In this document: positions 8,949 through 16,957 of the stretch, piece by piece
Layout of the letters: the number at the start of each line of letters is the position of its first letter
How positions within the stretch are numbered: the stretch's first letter is position 1
From: Corynebacterium minutissimum
GTDB taxonomy: Bacteria; Actinomycetota; Actinomycetes; Mycobacteriales; Mycobacteriaceae
Reading direction: 5' to 3'
Length of the DNA: 64,000 nt
Assembly (NCBI RefSeq): GCF_000805675.1
Contig: NZ_JSEF01000012.1
Location: 230,000 to 293,999 of the forward strand
Notes under the pieces: model-generated
What the model was told of the DNA's origin: nothing
The model's database searches: none
What the model saw: only the letters and a program-made list of their open reading frames with translations
Made by a program: the position numbers and the translations under genes

Positions 8949-9923
8949 TTACTTATCCATCCTTTCCTGCAACTTGATCTGCAGCACCGTAATGACAAGC
9001 ACGACAAGGAACATGATGGTGGCCACAGCAGCGCCATAGCCAGCGCGATTGTTGATGAAAGTCTCCTGGTACACCTGGAAGACCATCGTGGAGGTACCGT
9101 AGCCAAACGGTCCACCACCGGTCATCGCATTGATGATGTCGAAGACCTGGAAGGAATTAAGCAGCACAGTAATCAGCAGGAAGAAGGTGGTGCCGCGAAG
9201 CTGCGGCAGGACCACGCGAAAGAAGTGCCGTGCGGCTGGGGTGCCGTCGATCTCCGAGGCCTCATCAAGGTCTCGGCGGCGGCCCTGCAAAGCTGCGAGA
9301 TAGATGACGAAGACGTAGCCGACGTTCTTCCACACGTAGGTCACCGTAATCATGAACAGTGCCCAGTTCTGCTGCTGGTAGAAGTTCGGCACATCGACCC
9401 CGATAAGGCCCAAGAAGTACTGAATGAGGCCGTAGTTAGGATCGAAAACGAACTGGAAGGCCACACCGATTGCCGCGCCAGCGATGACGTAGGGAGCAAA
9501 GACCATCGAGCGCACCGCCGCGCGACCAAACAGCTTTTGGTCCAGCAACAATGCCAGCGCTAGCCCCAGAACCATCGAACCGGCCACCGCGAAGAAGGTG
9601 AACACGACAGTGTTGAACACGACGCGCCCAGTATCCGGTGCCTGGAACCAGTCGATGTAGTTCTGCAGGCCGACGAAGGTCATCGTCGGCGAAGAAATAT
9701 TCCAGTTGAAGAAAGAGATGCGGATGTTATCGACTAGTGGTCGATACGTGAAAAGAATGAGAAGGAGAAGGTTCGGGCCAATGAGCAATGCCGCGAGGCC
9801 GATCTGCCTCCAGTCGAGCTTTTGCTTGCGTGGGTGACGCGCGTACTCCTCGGAGACGACCGGCTTCTCGGTGACTGCGGGGATCGCAGTCATGTGCCCG
9901 TTTGCCGGGTTGGATATTGCCAT
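8949..9923 (-). CDS. ugpA: ABC transporter permease, UgpA type
   Basis: The 324-residue protein has six helices and the EAA coupling motif DEASEIDGTPAARHFFRVVL typical of the MalF/UgpA family. It is the first gene of the ugp group. The ATG at 9923 has no good Shine-Dalgarno sequence; a second ATG at 9893 is also possible, so the start is uncertain. The upstream region of about 240 bases carries a PHO-box-like direct repeat, which fits phosphate-starvation control by a PhoR-type regulator as known for C. glutamicum ugpAEBC. Confidence 0.88.
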   Translation of the reverse strand: MAISNPANGHMTAIPAVTEKPVVSEEYARHPRKQKLDWRQIGLAALLIGPNLLLLILFTYRPLVDNIRISFFNWNISSPTMTFVGLQNYIDWFQAPDTGRVVFNTVVFTFFAVAGSMVLGLALALLLDQKLFGRAAVRSMVFAPYVIAGAAIGVAFQFVFDPNYGLIQYFLGLIGVDVPNFYQQQNWALFMITVTYVWKNVGYVFVIYLAALQGRRRDLDEASEIDGTPAARHFFRVVLPQLRGTTFFLLITVLLNSFQVFDIINAMTGGGPFGYGTSTMVFQVYQETFINNRAGYGAAVATIMFLVVLVITVLQIKLQERMDK

Positions 9924-9945
9924 GCAGAGAAAGGTAGACCAAGAC

Positions 9946-9963
9946 GGTTAACAGAAAGTTGAC
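9946..9963 (-). promoter_or_regulatory. PHO-box-like direct repeat upstream of ugpA
   Basis: Read on the minus strand the site is GTCAACTTTCTGTTAACC: two GTYAAC units exactly 11 bases apart, the spacing of actinobacterial PHO boxes bound by PhoP/PhoR regulators. A weaker CAAAAC unit lies a further 11 bases upstream. It is only about 23 bases from the first ATG, so either the promoter is close and the leader short, or the true start is further downstream. Confidence 0.45.
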
Positions 9964-10162
9964 GAAAAGTTTTGGCCGGACAAACAACCGACAAATTTCA
10001 GGGGTGAAGCCCGCAAAAGCCCCTTATACGCGTGTCGCACGCCACAAATGCGACGGCTATAAACGTCCGGTCACACGTCGCTAAAATAGTGACGCCACCA
10101 CTTTTATAGCTAGACCTTTTAGACTCATGAGCGAAACCAATGCAGACCTGGTTTAACGCTAA

Positions 10163-10882
10163 TTAGCTGCGCGAAAGCACTTCTAGAGCCAGCTCCGGCA
10201 GGTCGGTTGCCATGAGCTCTACCCCGTTATCGCGGCACCACGCCATGTCCTTGGACAAGTTCACCGTCCACACGTAGGTCGGGCATTCAACCCCACCAAA
10301 GAAGTCGGCTTCACTCCGCGCCTGGCGAATGGAAGGCCCGAAACCCGTCGCGCCCTCACGGGACTGCGGAAGCCCCTCTTCCGGCTCTAGGAGCAAAAAG
10401 GATTGCAGGGACGGCAGCAGGTTCCGGAACCGAGTAATTGCTTCGGGATTAAAGGAAATCAGGCTAAACCGTGGGTCGGCATCGAGCTGTCGGTTACGCA
10501 AGACCTCCGCTACCGATTCCTCAAGCCGCGCGCCAAATGGGGACGGGTGTTTAGTCTCAATGAGTAGCTGCTTGCCGGGATAGGACTCGACGAGGTCAAG
10601 CAATTCGTCGAGAAGCATGATTCGTTGCGGATCCTCAGTGGTGCCCACATTAAGTGCGCGCAGCTCTTTCAGCGTCATATCACCTACTGCACCGCTGCCG
10701 TCTGATGTCCTGTCCACCGTCTGATCGTGGATGACCACGACTTCCCCATCCTTGGTCAGGTTGACGTCGCACTCCACTCCAGCCACGTCAAGTTTGAGGG
10801 CTTCGTCGAAGGAACGGTGGGTATTCTCCGGGTACCAGCCGTTATAGCCTCGGTGTGCGATAATTCCTGTGCGGTCTGACAT
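10163..10882 (-). CDS. glycerophosphodiester phosphodiesterase family protein
   Basis: This 239-residue protein carries the GDPD signature: IIAHRGYNGWYPENT at the N-terminus (catalytic His and Arg), GVECDVNLTKDGEVVVIHD (metal-binding Glu and Asp, catalytic His) and LLIETKHP near the middle. It would cleave glycerophosphodiesters to sn-glycerol-3-phosphate and an alcohol. There is no signal peptide, so it acts in the cytoplasm like UgpQ. GGAGG lies six bases before the ATG. Position upstream of ugpAEBC in the same direction fits a scavenging pathway for phosphate and glycerol. Confidence 0.88.
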   Translation of the reverse strand: MSDRTGIIAHRGYNGWYPENTHRSFDEALKLDVAGVECDVNLTKDGEVVVIHDQTVDRTSDGSGAVGDMTLKELRALNVGTTEDPQRIMLLDELLDLVESYPGKQLLIETKHPSPFGARLEESVAEVLRNRQLDADPRFSLISFNPEAITRFRNLLPSLQSFLLLEPEEGLPQSREGATGFGPSIRQARSEADFFGGVECPTYVWTVNLSKDMAWCRDNGVELMATDLPELALEVLSRS

Positions 10883-10938
10883 GATTTTCCTCCGAGCCGC
10901 GAGGTGGGTTGTGATGGCGCCGCCCAGTGTAGACCGCG

Positions 10939-12231
10939 CTAACGGCGCCCGCCGCGGTGGCGATGTGTTGCCACAACGTGGACCGCGTCCAACATGCCTA
11001 AGGTAAGCAACGCCTCACGCAGGGAAAACTGGAAGGTCCACAGACGGCGGAACACGTGGTCAAAGCCAGCGGCCGCTGCCTCACGTAGGCGGCCATCGAA
11101 GAAACTGCGCTGATAGCGCACGGTTTCCAAATAATGCGTACCCACATGCGTTTGCGCAACGATGCGCAGGTTAGAGCGCTTATCAAAAAGTTGGTAGGTT
11201 TCCTCTAGCGTCGGATAATCCAAGCCTGGCCAGATATAGGCGCGCATGACCTGCACTGCTGAACGCGCAGACGGAGTCATCTTGGAGGTCGCGAACAAGG
11301 AGGATAGGCCCACGCGGCCGCCATTGATGAGGGAGCGGTCAAGCACTTGCACAAAGCGGCGGCGTTCCCGCGGAGAGAGGGTCTCCAATTTCTCCACGCT
11401 CACGATGGCGTCATACCTACCACGCCACTGTTTCGGATCCGGCAGCGCGGTATCGATTGCTTGCACATGCACCGAATCGGCAGCGCCTTCGAGGAGAAGC
11501 TGTTCGTCGAAAAGCGCACGCTGATCCTCATCTCCCGTAAGAACATCTACCGTCGCACGGCGAGCCACTGCCTGCACCGCCACCTGCAAACCCGTAGCAG
11601 GATAAACCAGCAGGTGGGTACCGGCACCCGTATGGGTAGCGTCAAGGAGCCATTGCGCAGCCCGGCGCTGCGCATCTCCCAGATCCTCACGGTCGGTTGA
11701 AGTAGGTTCGCTCACCGTCGTCACATCGACAAAATGCTCCTTAGGCTCCTTGCGGCCTGCATGAGCGCTATAGCTACGCACCGCTTCGCGCACTGTCGTT
11801 GGCACACCGCTAGCAAAAATGCCTCCCGAGTGGCTCAAAGAATCCCCGGCATAAAGCTTCACCACATCCAGCGGCAACTCCCCCGGCGTGGACTCTTCCA
11901 CCGCCACATCCTTCGCCTTCGGGCGGTAGCCCACTCCCAGCAGGCGCAGCAGCACCTTGACCAAGCGATCAGAATCAGGGGTGGTCCACTCACCCGCCAT
12001 ATAGGACTCTGCGAGGCCGAGCCAGCCGGAATCGGCGATGCGGGAGAAGAGGGCGTCGTGAAGCACTGCAATATCGGGGTCGTTTCCTTCTAAGTCCACC
12101 CCTGCCTTGGCACAGGCCTGCGCAAACTCCGCTTCCGCACGCCCAGCAGTAAAACGCAGCAGACGCGAGGACGGTACCGAGGCCACGCCCGGCCACGCCT
12201 CAGCATCAATCGAAGCCAAGTGGGAATACAC
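10939..12231 (-). CDS. cyclopropane-fatty-acid synthase-like protein, degenerate SAM motif
   Basis: The C-terminal two thirds follow the CFA/mycolic acid cyclopropane synthase fold, with YDAIVSVEKLE, the LINGGRVGL strand, IWPGLDYPTLEE, THYLETVRYQRSFF and HVFRRLWTFQF, and the N-terminal part has GWLGLAESYMAGEW typical of the family. The SAM-binding motif I, normally a glycine-rich VLDIGCGWG-like stretch, is replaced by LLVYPATGLQVAVQ, so methyltransfer is doubtful. A GTG at 12231 with GAGGAGG eleven bases upstream is the likely start, giving 430 residues; the upstream ATG at 12291 would put a terminator-like hairpin inside the coding region. It is divergent from ndh, as in C. glutamicum, where the neighbour is annotated as an unsaturated-fatty-acid cyclopropane synthase homologue. 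Confidence 0.8.
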   Translation of the reverse strand: MYSHLASIDAEAWPGVASVPSSRLLRFTAGRAEAEFAQACAKAGVDLEGNDPDIAVLHDALFSRIADSGWLGLAESYMAGEWTTPDSDRLVKVLLRLLGVGYRPKAKDVAVEESTPGELPLDVVKLYAGDSLSHSGGIFASGVPTTVREAVRSYSAHAGRKEPKEHFVDVTTVSEPTSTDREDLGDAQRRAAQWLLDATHTGAGTHLLVYPATGLQVAVQAVARRATVDVLTGDEDQRALFDEQLLLEGAADSVHVQAIDTALPDPKQWRGRYDAIVSVEKLETLSPRERRRFVQVLDRSLINGGRVGLSSLFATSKMTPSARSAVQVMRAYIWPGLDYPTLEETYQLFDKRSNLRIVAQTHVGTHYLETVRYQRSFFDGRLREAAAAGFDHVFRRLWTFQFSLREALLTLGMLDAVHVVATHRHRGGRR

Positions 12232-12270
12232 GCTTAAGCCCGCCTCCTCATCGCACACATGTCCCGATAA

Positions 12271-12306
12271 GAATAAAGCGCCCCCGCCCACAAGGGGTGG
12301 AGGCGC
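12271..12306 (-). terminator. intrinsic terminator-like hairpin in the leader of the CFA-synthase-like gene
   Basis: On the minus strand GCGCCTCCACCC pairs with GGGCGGGGGCGC across a CTTGT loop (one wobble, one mismatch) and is followed by TTTATTC. It faces the CFA-synthase-like gene and lies about 40 bases before its GTG start, so it could be an attenuator or stop antisense transcription from the ndh side. Confidence 0.45.
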
Positions 12307-12415
12307 GGCCCAAAAAGCCAGTTAATCCCCCAAATAGTATGCATGTACGGCTAGAAGGGTTTAGACTAACTCGCGTAAAATTTTCTAGCTTTCTTCAGGA
12401 AGGTACACAATCGCT

Positions 12416-13759
12416 ATGGCGCACACTCCCCACCGTCCAGCTAACGGCCGTCACCACGTCGTTGTTATCGGTGCAGGCTTCGGCGGCATCAATGCCGTCA
12501 AGAAGCTCAAGGACGCAGACGTTGAGATCACCCTCATCGACAAGAAGAACCACCACCTCTTCCAGCCGATGCTCTACCAAGTAGCAACCGGTGTTATCTC
12601 CGCCGGTGAGATCGCTCCGTCCACGCGCCAGATTCTGCGCAACCAGGACAATGCTCACTTCATCAACGGTGAGGTCACTGACATCAACCTCAAGGACCAG
12701 ACCGTTACTGCTGAGCTCGACGGGGCAACCTGCACCTACGAGTACGATTCCCTCATCGTCGCTGCCGGTGCTGGACAGTCCTACTTCGGAAACGACCACT
12801 TTGCCCAGTACGCCCCGGGCATGAAGACGCTGGATGATGCCCTCGAAATTCGCTCCCGCATCATTTCCGCCTTCGAGAAGGCTGAGCTGGAAGAAGATCC
12901 TGCCAAGCGTGAAAAGCTGCTCACCTTCGTCATCGTCGGTGCCGGCCCGACCGGTGTGGAGCTCACCGGCCAGATTGCTGAGTTGGCACAGCGTACCTTC
13001 GCCGGCGCTTACTCCAACTTCGGTTCCACCTCCGCCAAGATTTACCTGCTCGATGGTGCCCCGCAGGTTCTGCCTCCGTTTGGCAAGCGCCTCGGCCGCA
13101 AGGCACAGCGCGTCCTGGAGAAGCTGGGCGTCGACGTCCGCCTCAACGCCATGGTCACCGACGTGACCGAGGATGCCGTGACCTACAAGAACATGAAGAC
13201 CGAGGAAGAGGTCACCATCGAGGCTGCCACCAAGATTTGGTCCGCCGGTGTGGCTGCTTCCCCGCTGGGCAAGCTCATCGCAGACCAGGCCGGTGTTGAG
13301 GCTGACCGTGCTGGCCGCGTTGCTGTTAACGAGGACCTCACCGTGGGCGAGTACAAGAACGTCTACATCGTTGGTGACATGATTTCCCTCAACCGCCTGC
13401 CGGGCGTGGCACAGGTAGCAATCCAGGGCGGCAACCACGTGGGCAAGCTCATCGAGGCCAAGATTGATGAGGAATCCACCGCGAACGAGTCTGAGGCTTT
13501 CGACTACTTCGACAAGGGCTCCATGGCAGTTATTTCCCGCTTCAACGCTGTGGTCAAGCTGGGCAAGACCGAGTTCACTGGTTTCCCGGCGTGGCTGTCG
13601 TGGCTGGGCCTGCACATCTCCTACATCGTGGGCTTCCGCAGCCGTGTGCTCGTGGCCCTGCACTGGCTGCTCAACGCTGTATCGCGTGACCGCGGCAACC
13701 TGGAGATTACCCAGCAGCAGCGCGTTGCCCGCAATGTGATTGACCGCGACCTTCACTAA
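12416..13759 (+). CDS. ndh: type II NADH dehydrogenase (NDH-2)
   Basis: This 447-residue flavoprotein has an N-terminal FAD dinucleotide fold (VVVIGAGFGGINAVKKL), a second NADH-binding fold near residue 170 (FVIVGAGPTGVELTG), and the NVYIVGDM segment near 320 that contacts FAD. The C-terminal WLSWLGLHISYIVGFRSR region is an amphipathic membrane anchor. It oxidises NADH and reduces menaquinone without proton pumping and is the main NADH dehydrogenase in corynebacteria, which lack complex I. AGGAAGG lies upstream of the ATG and a strong terminator follows at 13778. Confidence 0.93.
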   Translation: MAHTPHRPANGRHHVVVIGAGFGGINAVKKLKDADVEITLIDKKNHHLFQPMLYQVATGVISAGEIAPSTRQILRNQDNAHFINGEVTDINLKDQTVTAELDGATCTYEYDSLIVAAGAGQSYFGNDHFAQYAPGMKTLDDALEIRSRIISAFEKAELEEDPAKREKLLTFVIVGAGPTGVELTGQIAELAQRTFAGAYSNFGSTSAKIYLLDGAPQVLPPFGKRLGRKAQRVLEKLGVDVRLNAMVTDVTEDAVTYKNMKTEEEVTIEAATKIWSAGVAASPLGKLIADQAGVEADRAGRVAVNEDLTVGEYKNVYIVGDMISLNRLPGVAQVAIQGGNHVGKLIEAKIDEESTANESEAFDYFDKGSMAVISRFNAVVKLGKTEFTGFPAWLSWLGLHISYIVGFRSRVLVALHWLLNAVSRDRGNLEITQQQRVARNVIDRDLH

Positions 13760-13777
13760 AGAACGTCGCGTCACCGT

Positions 13778-13808
13778 GGGGAGAGGAGATAATCCTCTCC
13801 CCTTTTTT
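13778..13808 (+). terminator. rho-independent terminator after ndh
   Basis: A perfect 10-base stem GGGGAGAGGA/TCCTCTCCCC with loop GATAA is followed by six T residues. It ends the ndh transcript, so thiD has its own promoter in the short spacer. Confidence 0.93.
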
Positions 13809-13863
13809 CATTCCCGGTTACGGTGGAGGGTGCACCCAGTTCCCAGCCTGAAGGAGAGCCACC

Positions 13864-14685
13864 ATGACCCTGCCCCGAGTTCTTAGCATCGCCGGTACTG
13901 ATCCCACAGGCGGCGCTGGCATTCATGCGGATCTAAAATCCTTCGCGGCTGCCGGGGCGTACGGAATGGCCGTGGTGACCGCGTTGGTTGCACAAAACAC
14001 GCAGGGCGTGCGGAGTATTCATACTCCCCCGGTCAGTTTCCTTCAAGAACAACTGGACTGTGTGAAGGACGATGTGCTTATCGACGCCATCAAGATCGGC
14101 ATGCTCGGCTCCGTCGCCATCACCGAAACGGTCAGCGAGTTCGTGTCCTCATTGCCGGATGGGGTTCCGGTCGTGTGCGACCCAGTCATGATTGCCTCCA
14201 GCGGGGACCGCCTCTTGGAGCCAGCGGCAGAACGCGCGGTACAAGAGCTCGCGCGTCGAGCCACCGTCGTCACACCGAACCTGCCAGAACTTGCAGTGCT
14301 TGCAGACGTGGAGGAACCGCGCACACTGGAAGAGGCGATTGCGGTGGCGAGCGAGTGGGCGGCCACCAATGGCACGTGGGTCGTGGTCAAAGGAGGTCAC
14401 CTCAACGGCAAGCACGCCGATAACGCCACGGTAAGCCCCGATGGCCACGTCACCCGCGTGCCCTGCCCCCGCGTGGAGACGAAGAATACGCACGGCACCG
14501 GCTGCTCCCTTTCTTCAGCACTCGCCGCGCGCTTAGCTGCCGGCGATACGCTTGACGCCGCCCTTCAGTGGGCCACTGAGTGGATTCACGAGGCTATCGC
14601 GCATGCAGACGAGCTTCACGTTGGCAAGGGCCACGGCCCTATCGACCATGGACACCGCATGCGCCGCCTCGCTTTATCCGAGTAA
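13864..14685 (+). CDS. thiD: hydroxymethylpyrimidine/phosphomethylpyrimidine kinase
   Basis: The 273-residue protein is a single-domain ThiD ribokinase-fold enzyme: SIAGTDPTGGAGIHADLKSF at the N-terminus, VCDPVMIASSGDRLL near residue 102, VKGGHLNGK near 175 and the ATP/anion-hole NTHGTGCSLSSALAA near 207. It phosphorylates HMP and HMP-phosphate for thiamine synthesis. No ThiE domain is fused. GAAGGAG precedes the ATG. The spacer after the ndh terminator is too short for a TPP riboswitch, and none is seen. Its 3' end overlaps the convergent methyltransferase by 12 bases. Confidence 0.92.
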   Translation: MTLPRVLSIAGTDPTGGAGIHADLKSFAAAGAYGMAVVTALVAQNTQGVRSIHTPPVSFLQEQLDCVKDDVLIDAIKIGMLGSVAITETVSEFVSSLPDGVPVVCDPVMIASSGDRLLEPAAERAVQELARRATVVTPNLPELAVLADVEEPRTLEEAIAVASEWAATNGTWVVVKGGHLNGKHADNATVSPDGHVTRVPCPRVETKNTHGTGCSLSSALAARLAAGDTLDAALQWATEWIHEAIAHADELHVGKGHGPIDHGHRMRRLALSE

Positions 14686-15276
14686 GTCCGCGCCGGGGCG
14701 AGTCAGTACCGCGACGAGAAACGTCGAGTTGTCCTTGAACACCTTCATGTCCCATGAGGAGAAGGTGAAATCCACGCGGTAACCAACCGCTCCGGCCAGG
14801 GCGAGAAACTCCTCAAAGCCCCAGCCGCGGCCTTCACCAAAGCCGACGACGAAACGCCCGCCTGGGCGAAGAGCGTCGAAGACGTTGCGCAGGGCAGCGT
14901 CCCTACCTTCAGGGTCAATGAACGTCATGACATTGCCCGCTGCCACGGCGATGTCGAAATTATCCTCCGGGATGTCATCTTCGGAAAGATCCCCCACCTC
15001 CCAGCGTGCCTCCGGATAGTCGTGTTCGGCATGCTCGATAAGAATTGGATCGACGTCCACGCCCACGACAGTGTGTCCACGTTTAGCCAGCTCACCGCCG
15101 AGGCGCCCAGAGCCACAGCCCGCATCAAAGACGCGGGAGTTTCGTTCCACCATGGCATCGATTAGCCGGGCTTCGCCGTCGATATCCTTACCCTGGGCTC
15201 GAAGCGTCTTCCATTTCCGCGCAAAGTTGTGCGAATGGGCCGGATTAGCTGCGGTAACTTCTTTCCAGGTAGGCAT
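14674..15276 (-). CDS. class I SAM-dependent methyltransferase
   Basis: About 200 residues with a Rossmann methyltransferase core: motif I VFDAGCGSGRLGGELAKRG, VVGVDVDPILIEHA for the acidic loop, then FDIAVAAGNVMTF and LRPGGRFVVGFG. The substrate is unknown. An ATG at 15276 (MPTWKEV) is preferred; an upstream GTG at 15300 would add eight hydrophobic residues. It converges on thiD. Confidence 0.82.
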   Translation of the reverse strand: MPTWKEVTAANPAHSHNFARKWKTLRAQGKDIDGEARLIDAMVERNSRVFDAGCGSGRLGGELAKRGHTVVGVDVDPILIEHAEHDYPEARWEVGDLSEDDIPEDNFDIAVAAGNVMTFIDPEGRDAALRNVFDALRPGGRFVVGFGEGRGWGFEEFLALAGAVGYRVDFTFSSWDMKVFKDNSTFLVAVLTRPGADLLG

Positions 15277-15383
15277 AAAAGCAATTATATGCCCTTTCAC
15301 GGTGTAAGCTTTAGCCGCTCAGATAAAACTCGCCAGGGAAGCTTGCCTCCCGGGCTCACATCACGCGAAGGAGGCTGTCACCG

Positions 15384-16457
15384 ATGCCGAACGTACCGTC
15401 GCCATTTAGGCCACGTAAAAAGAGTGCTCCTCCCAGTTCCTCCGCTTCCTTCTCCGTGCCAGCCGAGCGCGCCATCGAGCATTGCCGCGTTTTCGTCGAC
15501 GGTGAGGCCCTGCCCGGTGAGTACACCCCGCACAGCGCCCTGCAAACCATCGAAGAATACGGACGTGGCTTCGTGTGGGTCGGCCTGCACGAGCCGCTGG
15601 AGTCCCAAATGACCAAGGTGGCCTCCGAGTTTCGCATTCACGAGCTCATCGTGGAAGACGTCGTCCAAGCTCACCAGCGCCCGAAGCTAGAGCGCTATGA
15701 CGACCAGCTCTTCGTTGTTGCGCGTTCCGTGAACTACCGTGACCACGACGAGGTGACTGATAAGCGCCAAATCATTTCCACCGGTGAGGTGCAGATGATT
15801 ATTGGCGATACGTTCATCATCACCGTGCGCCACTCCGCCAAACTGCCCAACTTGGCCTACGTGGTGCAGGACGAACAAGACCTCGTGGAACAAGGGCCGG
15901 TGGCCATGGCCTGGAAGATTCTGGACATGATGGTGGACCGCTACTCCGAAATTTGCCGTCTCATCGCCATTGAGGTCGATGAGCTCGAGGAGGAAGTCTT
16001 TACGCCCAACTCGTTGCCCAACATTGACCGCATCTACATGTTTAAGCGCGAGATTCTCGAGATGAAGCACGCCATCGACCCACTCTCGCCGGCACTGCGC
16101 GCGATGAATTCCGACCACAAGGATCTCATTTCCAAGACGATCCGTTCCTACCTCCGTGACGTTAACGATCACGAGCTGGTAGTCAAAGACCAGGTAGCGG
16201 GCTTTGATGAGCGCTTGACCTCGCTAATCGACGCCTCCGTGGCCAAAGTCACCATGCAGCAGAACTCTGACATGCGCACTATCTCCGCGGTGGTCGGCAT
16301 GTGGGCAGCTCCCACGCTCGTCGCTGGTATCTATGGCATGAACTTCGATGTCATGCCTGAGCTCCATTTCGCGTGGGGCTACTTCGGCGCACTTGGGCTC
16401 ATGGTGTTAGTGGTCGCGGCCATGTGGTGGTGGTTCCGCCGCAACCACTGGCTGTAG
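15384..16457 (+). CDS. corA: magnesium/cobalt transporter CorA
   Basis: This 357-residue CorA has a large cytoplasmic N-terminal domain, a long stalk helix and two C-terminal helices. The hallmark YGMNF follows the first helix (TLVAGIYGMNF), and the second helix (GALGLMVLVVAAMWWWF) ends in the usual basic tail RRNHWL. It forms a homopentameric channel for Mg2+ and Co2+/Ni2+. GGAGG nine bases before the ATG supports the start. No M-box riboswitch is visible in the short upstream spacer. It is convergent with the thioesterase, 10 bases apart. Confidence 0.93.
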   Translation: MPNVPSPFRPRKKSAPPSSSASFSVPAERAIEHCRVFVDGEALPGEYTPHSALQTIEEYGRGFVWVGLHEPLESQMTKVASEFRIHELIVEDVVQAHQRPKLERYDDQLFVVARSVNYRDHDEVTDKRQIISTGEVQMIIGDTFIITVRHSAKLPNLAYVVQDEQDLVEQGPVAMAWKILDMMVDRYSEICRLIAIEVDELEEEVFTPNSLPNIDRIYMFKREILEMKHAIDPLSPALRAMNSDHKDLISKTIRSYLRDVNDHELVVKDQVAGFDERLTSLIDASVAKVTMQQNSDMRTISAVVGMWAAPTLVAGIYGMNFDVMPELHFAWGYFGALGLMVLVVAAMWWWFRRNHWL

Positions 16458-16467
16458 CGATTGCCGC

Positions 16468-16914
16468 TTATTGCACGACCATCGTTCGCAGCGTGGAGGC
16501 AGCCAGCAGCACGTCGCCCTGGCTAATCTTGACCTCCCACAGCTGCGTGCGGCGCCCCTTGTAGAGCGGCGTGGCCACAGCCGAAACGATGCCTTCAGCC
16601 ACGGGTTTGAGGAAATCGGTGTTATTGTTCACACCAACGACCGGCTTGCCTGCCACGATGAGGCTGCCGACGGACGCGGTGGACTCCGTAATCGTGCAGT
16701 AGAGACCGCCATTAGCCACACCCCACGGCTGGTGGTGGTCCGGAACAACTTCAACCTCAGAGCGGATTTCATCGCCGGAAATGTGTGTATAACGCAGACC
16801 GATTAGACCTGCTAGGCCCTGCGGGTTGGAGTTAATGAGGTCGAGTTCTTCCTCGTTGAGCGGGCGTTTTTGCGCCGCGCCGAGAAGCTTTACAAAGATT
16901 TCAGCGTGTTCCAT
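16468..16914 (-). CDS. PaaI-family hotdog thioesterase
   Basis: About 149 residues with the hotdog PaaI/YdiI pattern: PWGVANGGLYCTITESTASV carries the HGG-like active-site turn with Asn in place of His (ANGG) and the helix Glu/Thr, followed by VGVNNNTDFLKPV. Members hydrolyse acyl-CoA thioesters; the substrate is unknown. The ATG at 16914 (MEHAEIF) is preferred over the one at 16959, which would overlap the divergent gnd start. The gene is next to gnd in C. glutamicum too. Confidence 0.83.
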   Translation of the reverse strand: MEHAEIFVKLLGAAQKRPLNEEELDLINSNPQGLAGLIGLRYTHISGDEIRSEVEVVPDHHQPWGVANGGLYCTITESTASVGSLIVAGKPVVGVNNNTDFLKPVAEGIVSAVATPLYKGRRTQLWEVKISQGDVLLAASTLRTMVVQ

Positions 16915-16957
16915 GCCACACCAGAGTAGTCGATTTTGGTGACGTAAGATGGTGAAC

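Noticed and set aside
8331..9563. Plus-strand open frame of 410 codons opposite ugpE and ugpA
   Set aside because: Arg/His/Asp-rich nonsense-like sequence opposite well-defined permease genes.
12395..13774. Long open frame on the minus strand (459 codons) opposite ndh
   Set aside because: It is the antisense shadow of ndh; no start site, motif or homology pattern supports it.
13809..13863. Possible TPP riboswitch ahead of thiD
   Set aside because: The spacer after the ndh terminator is only about 55 bases and lacks the CUGAGA/ACCUG-like core elements.
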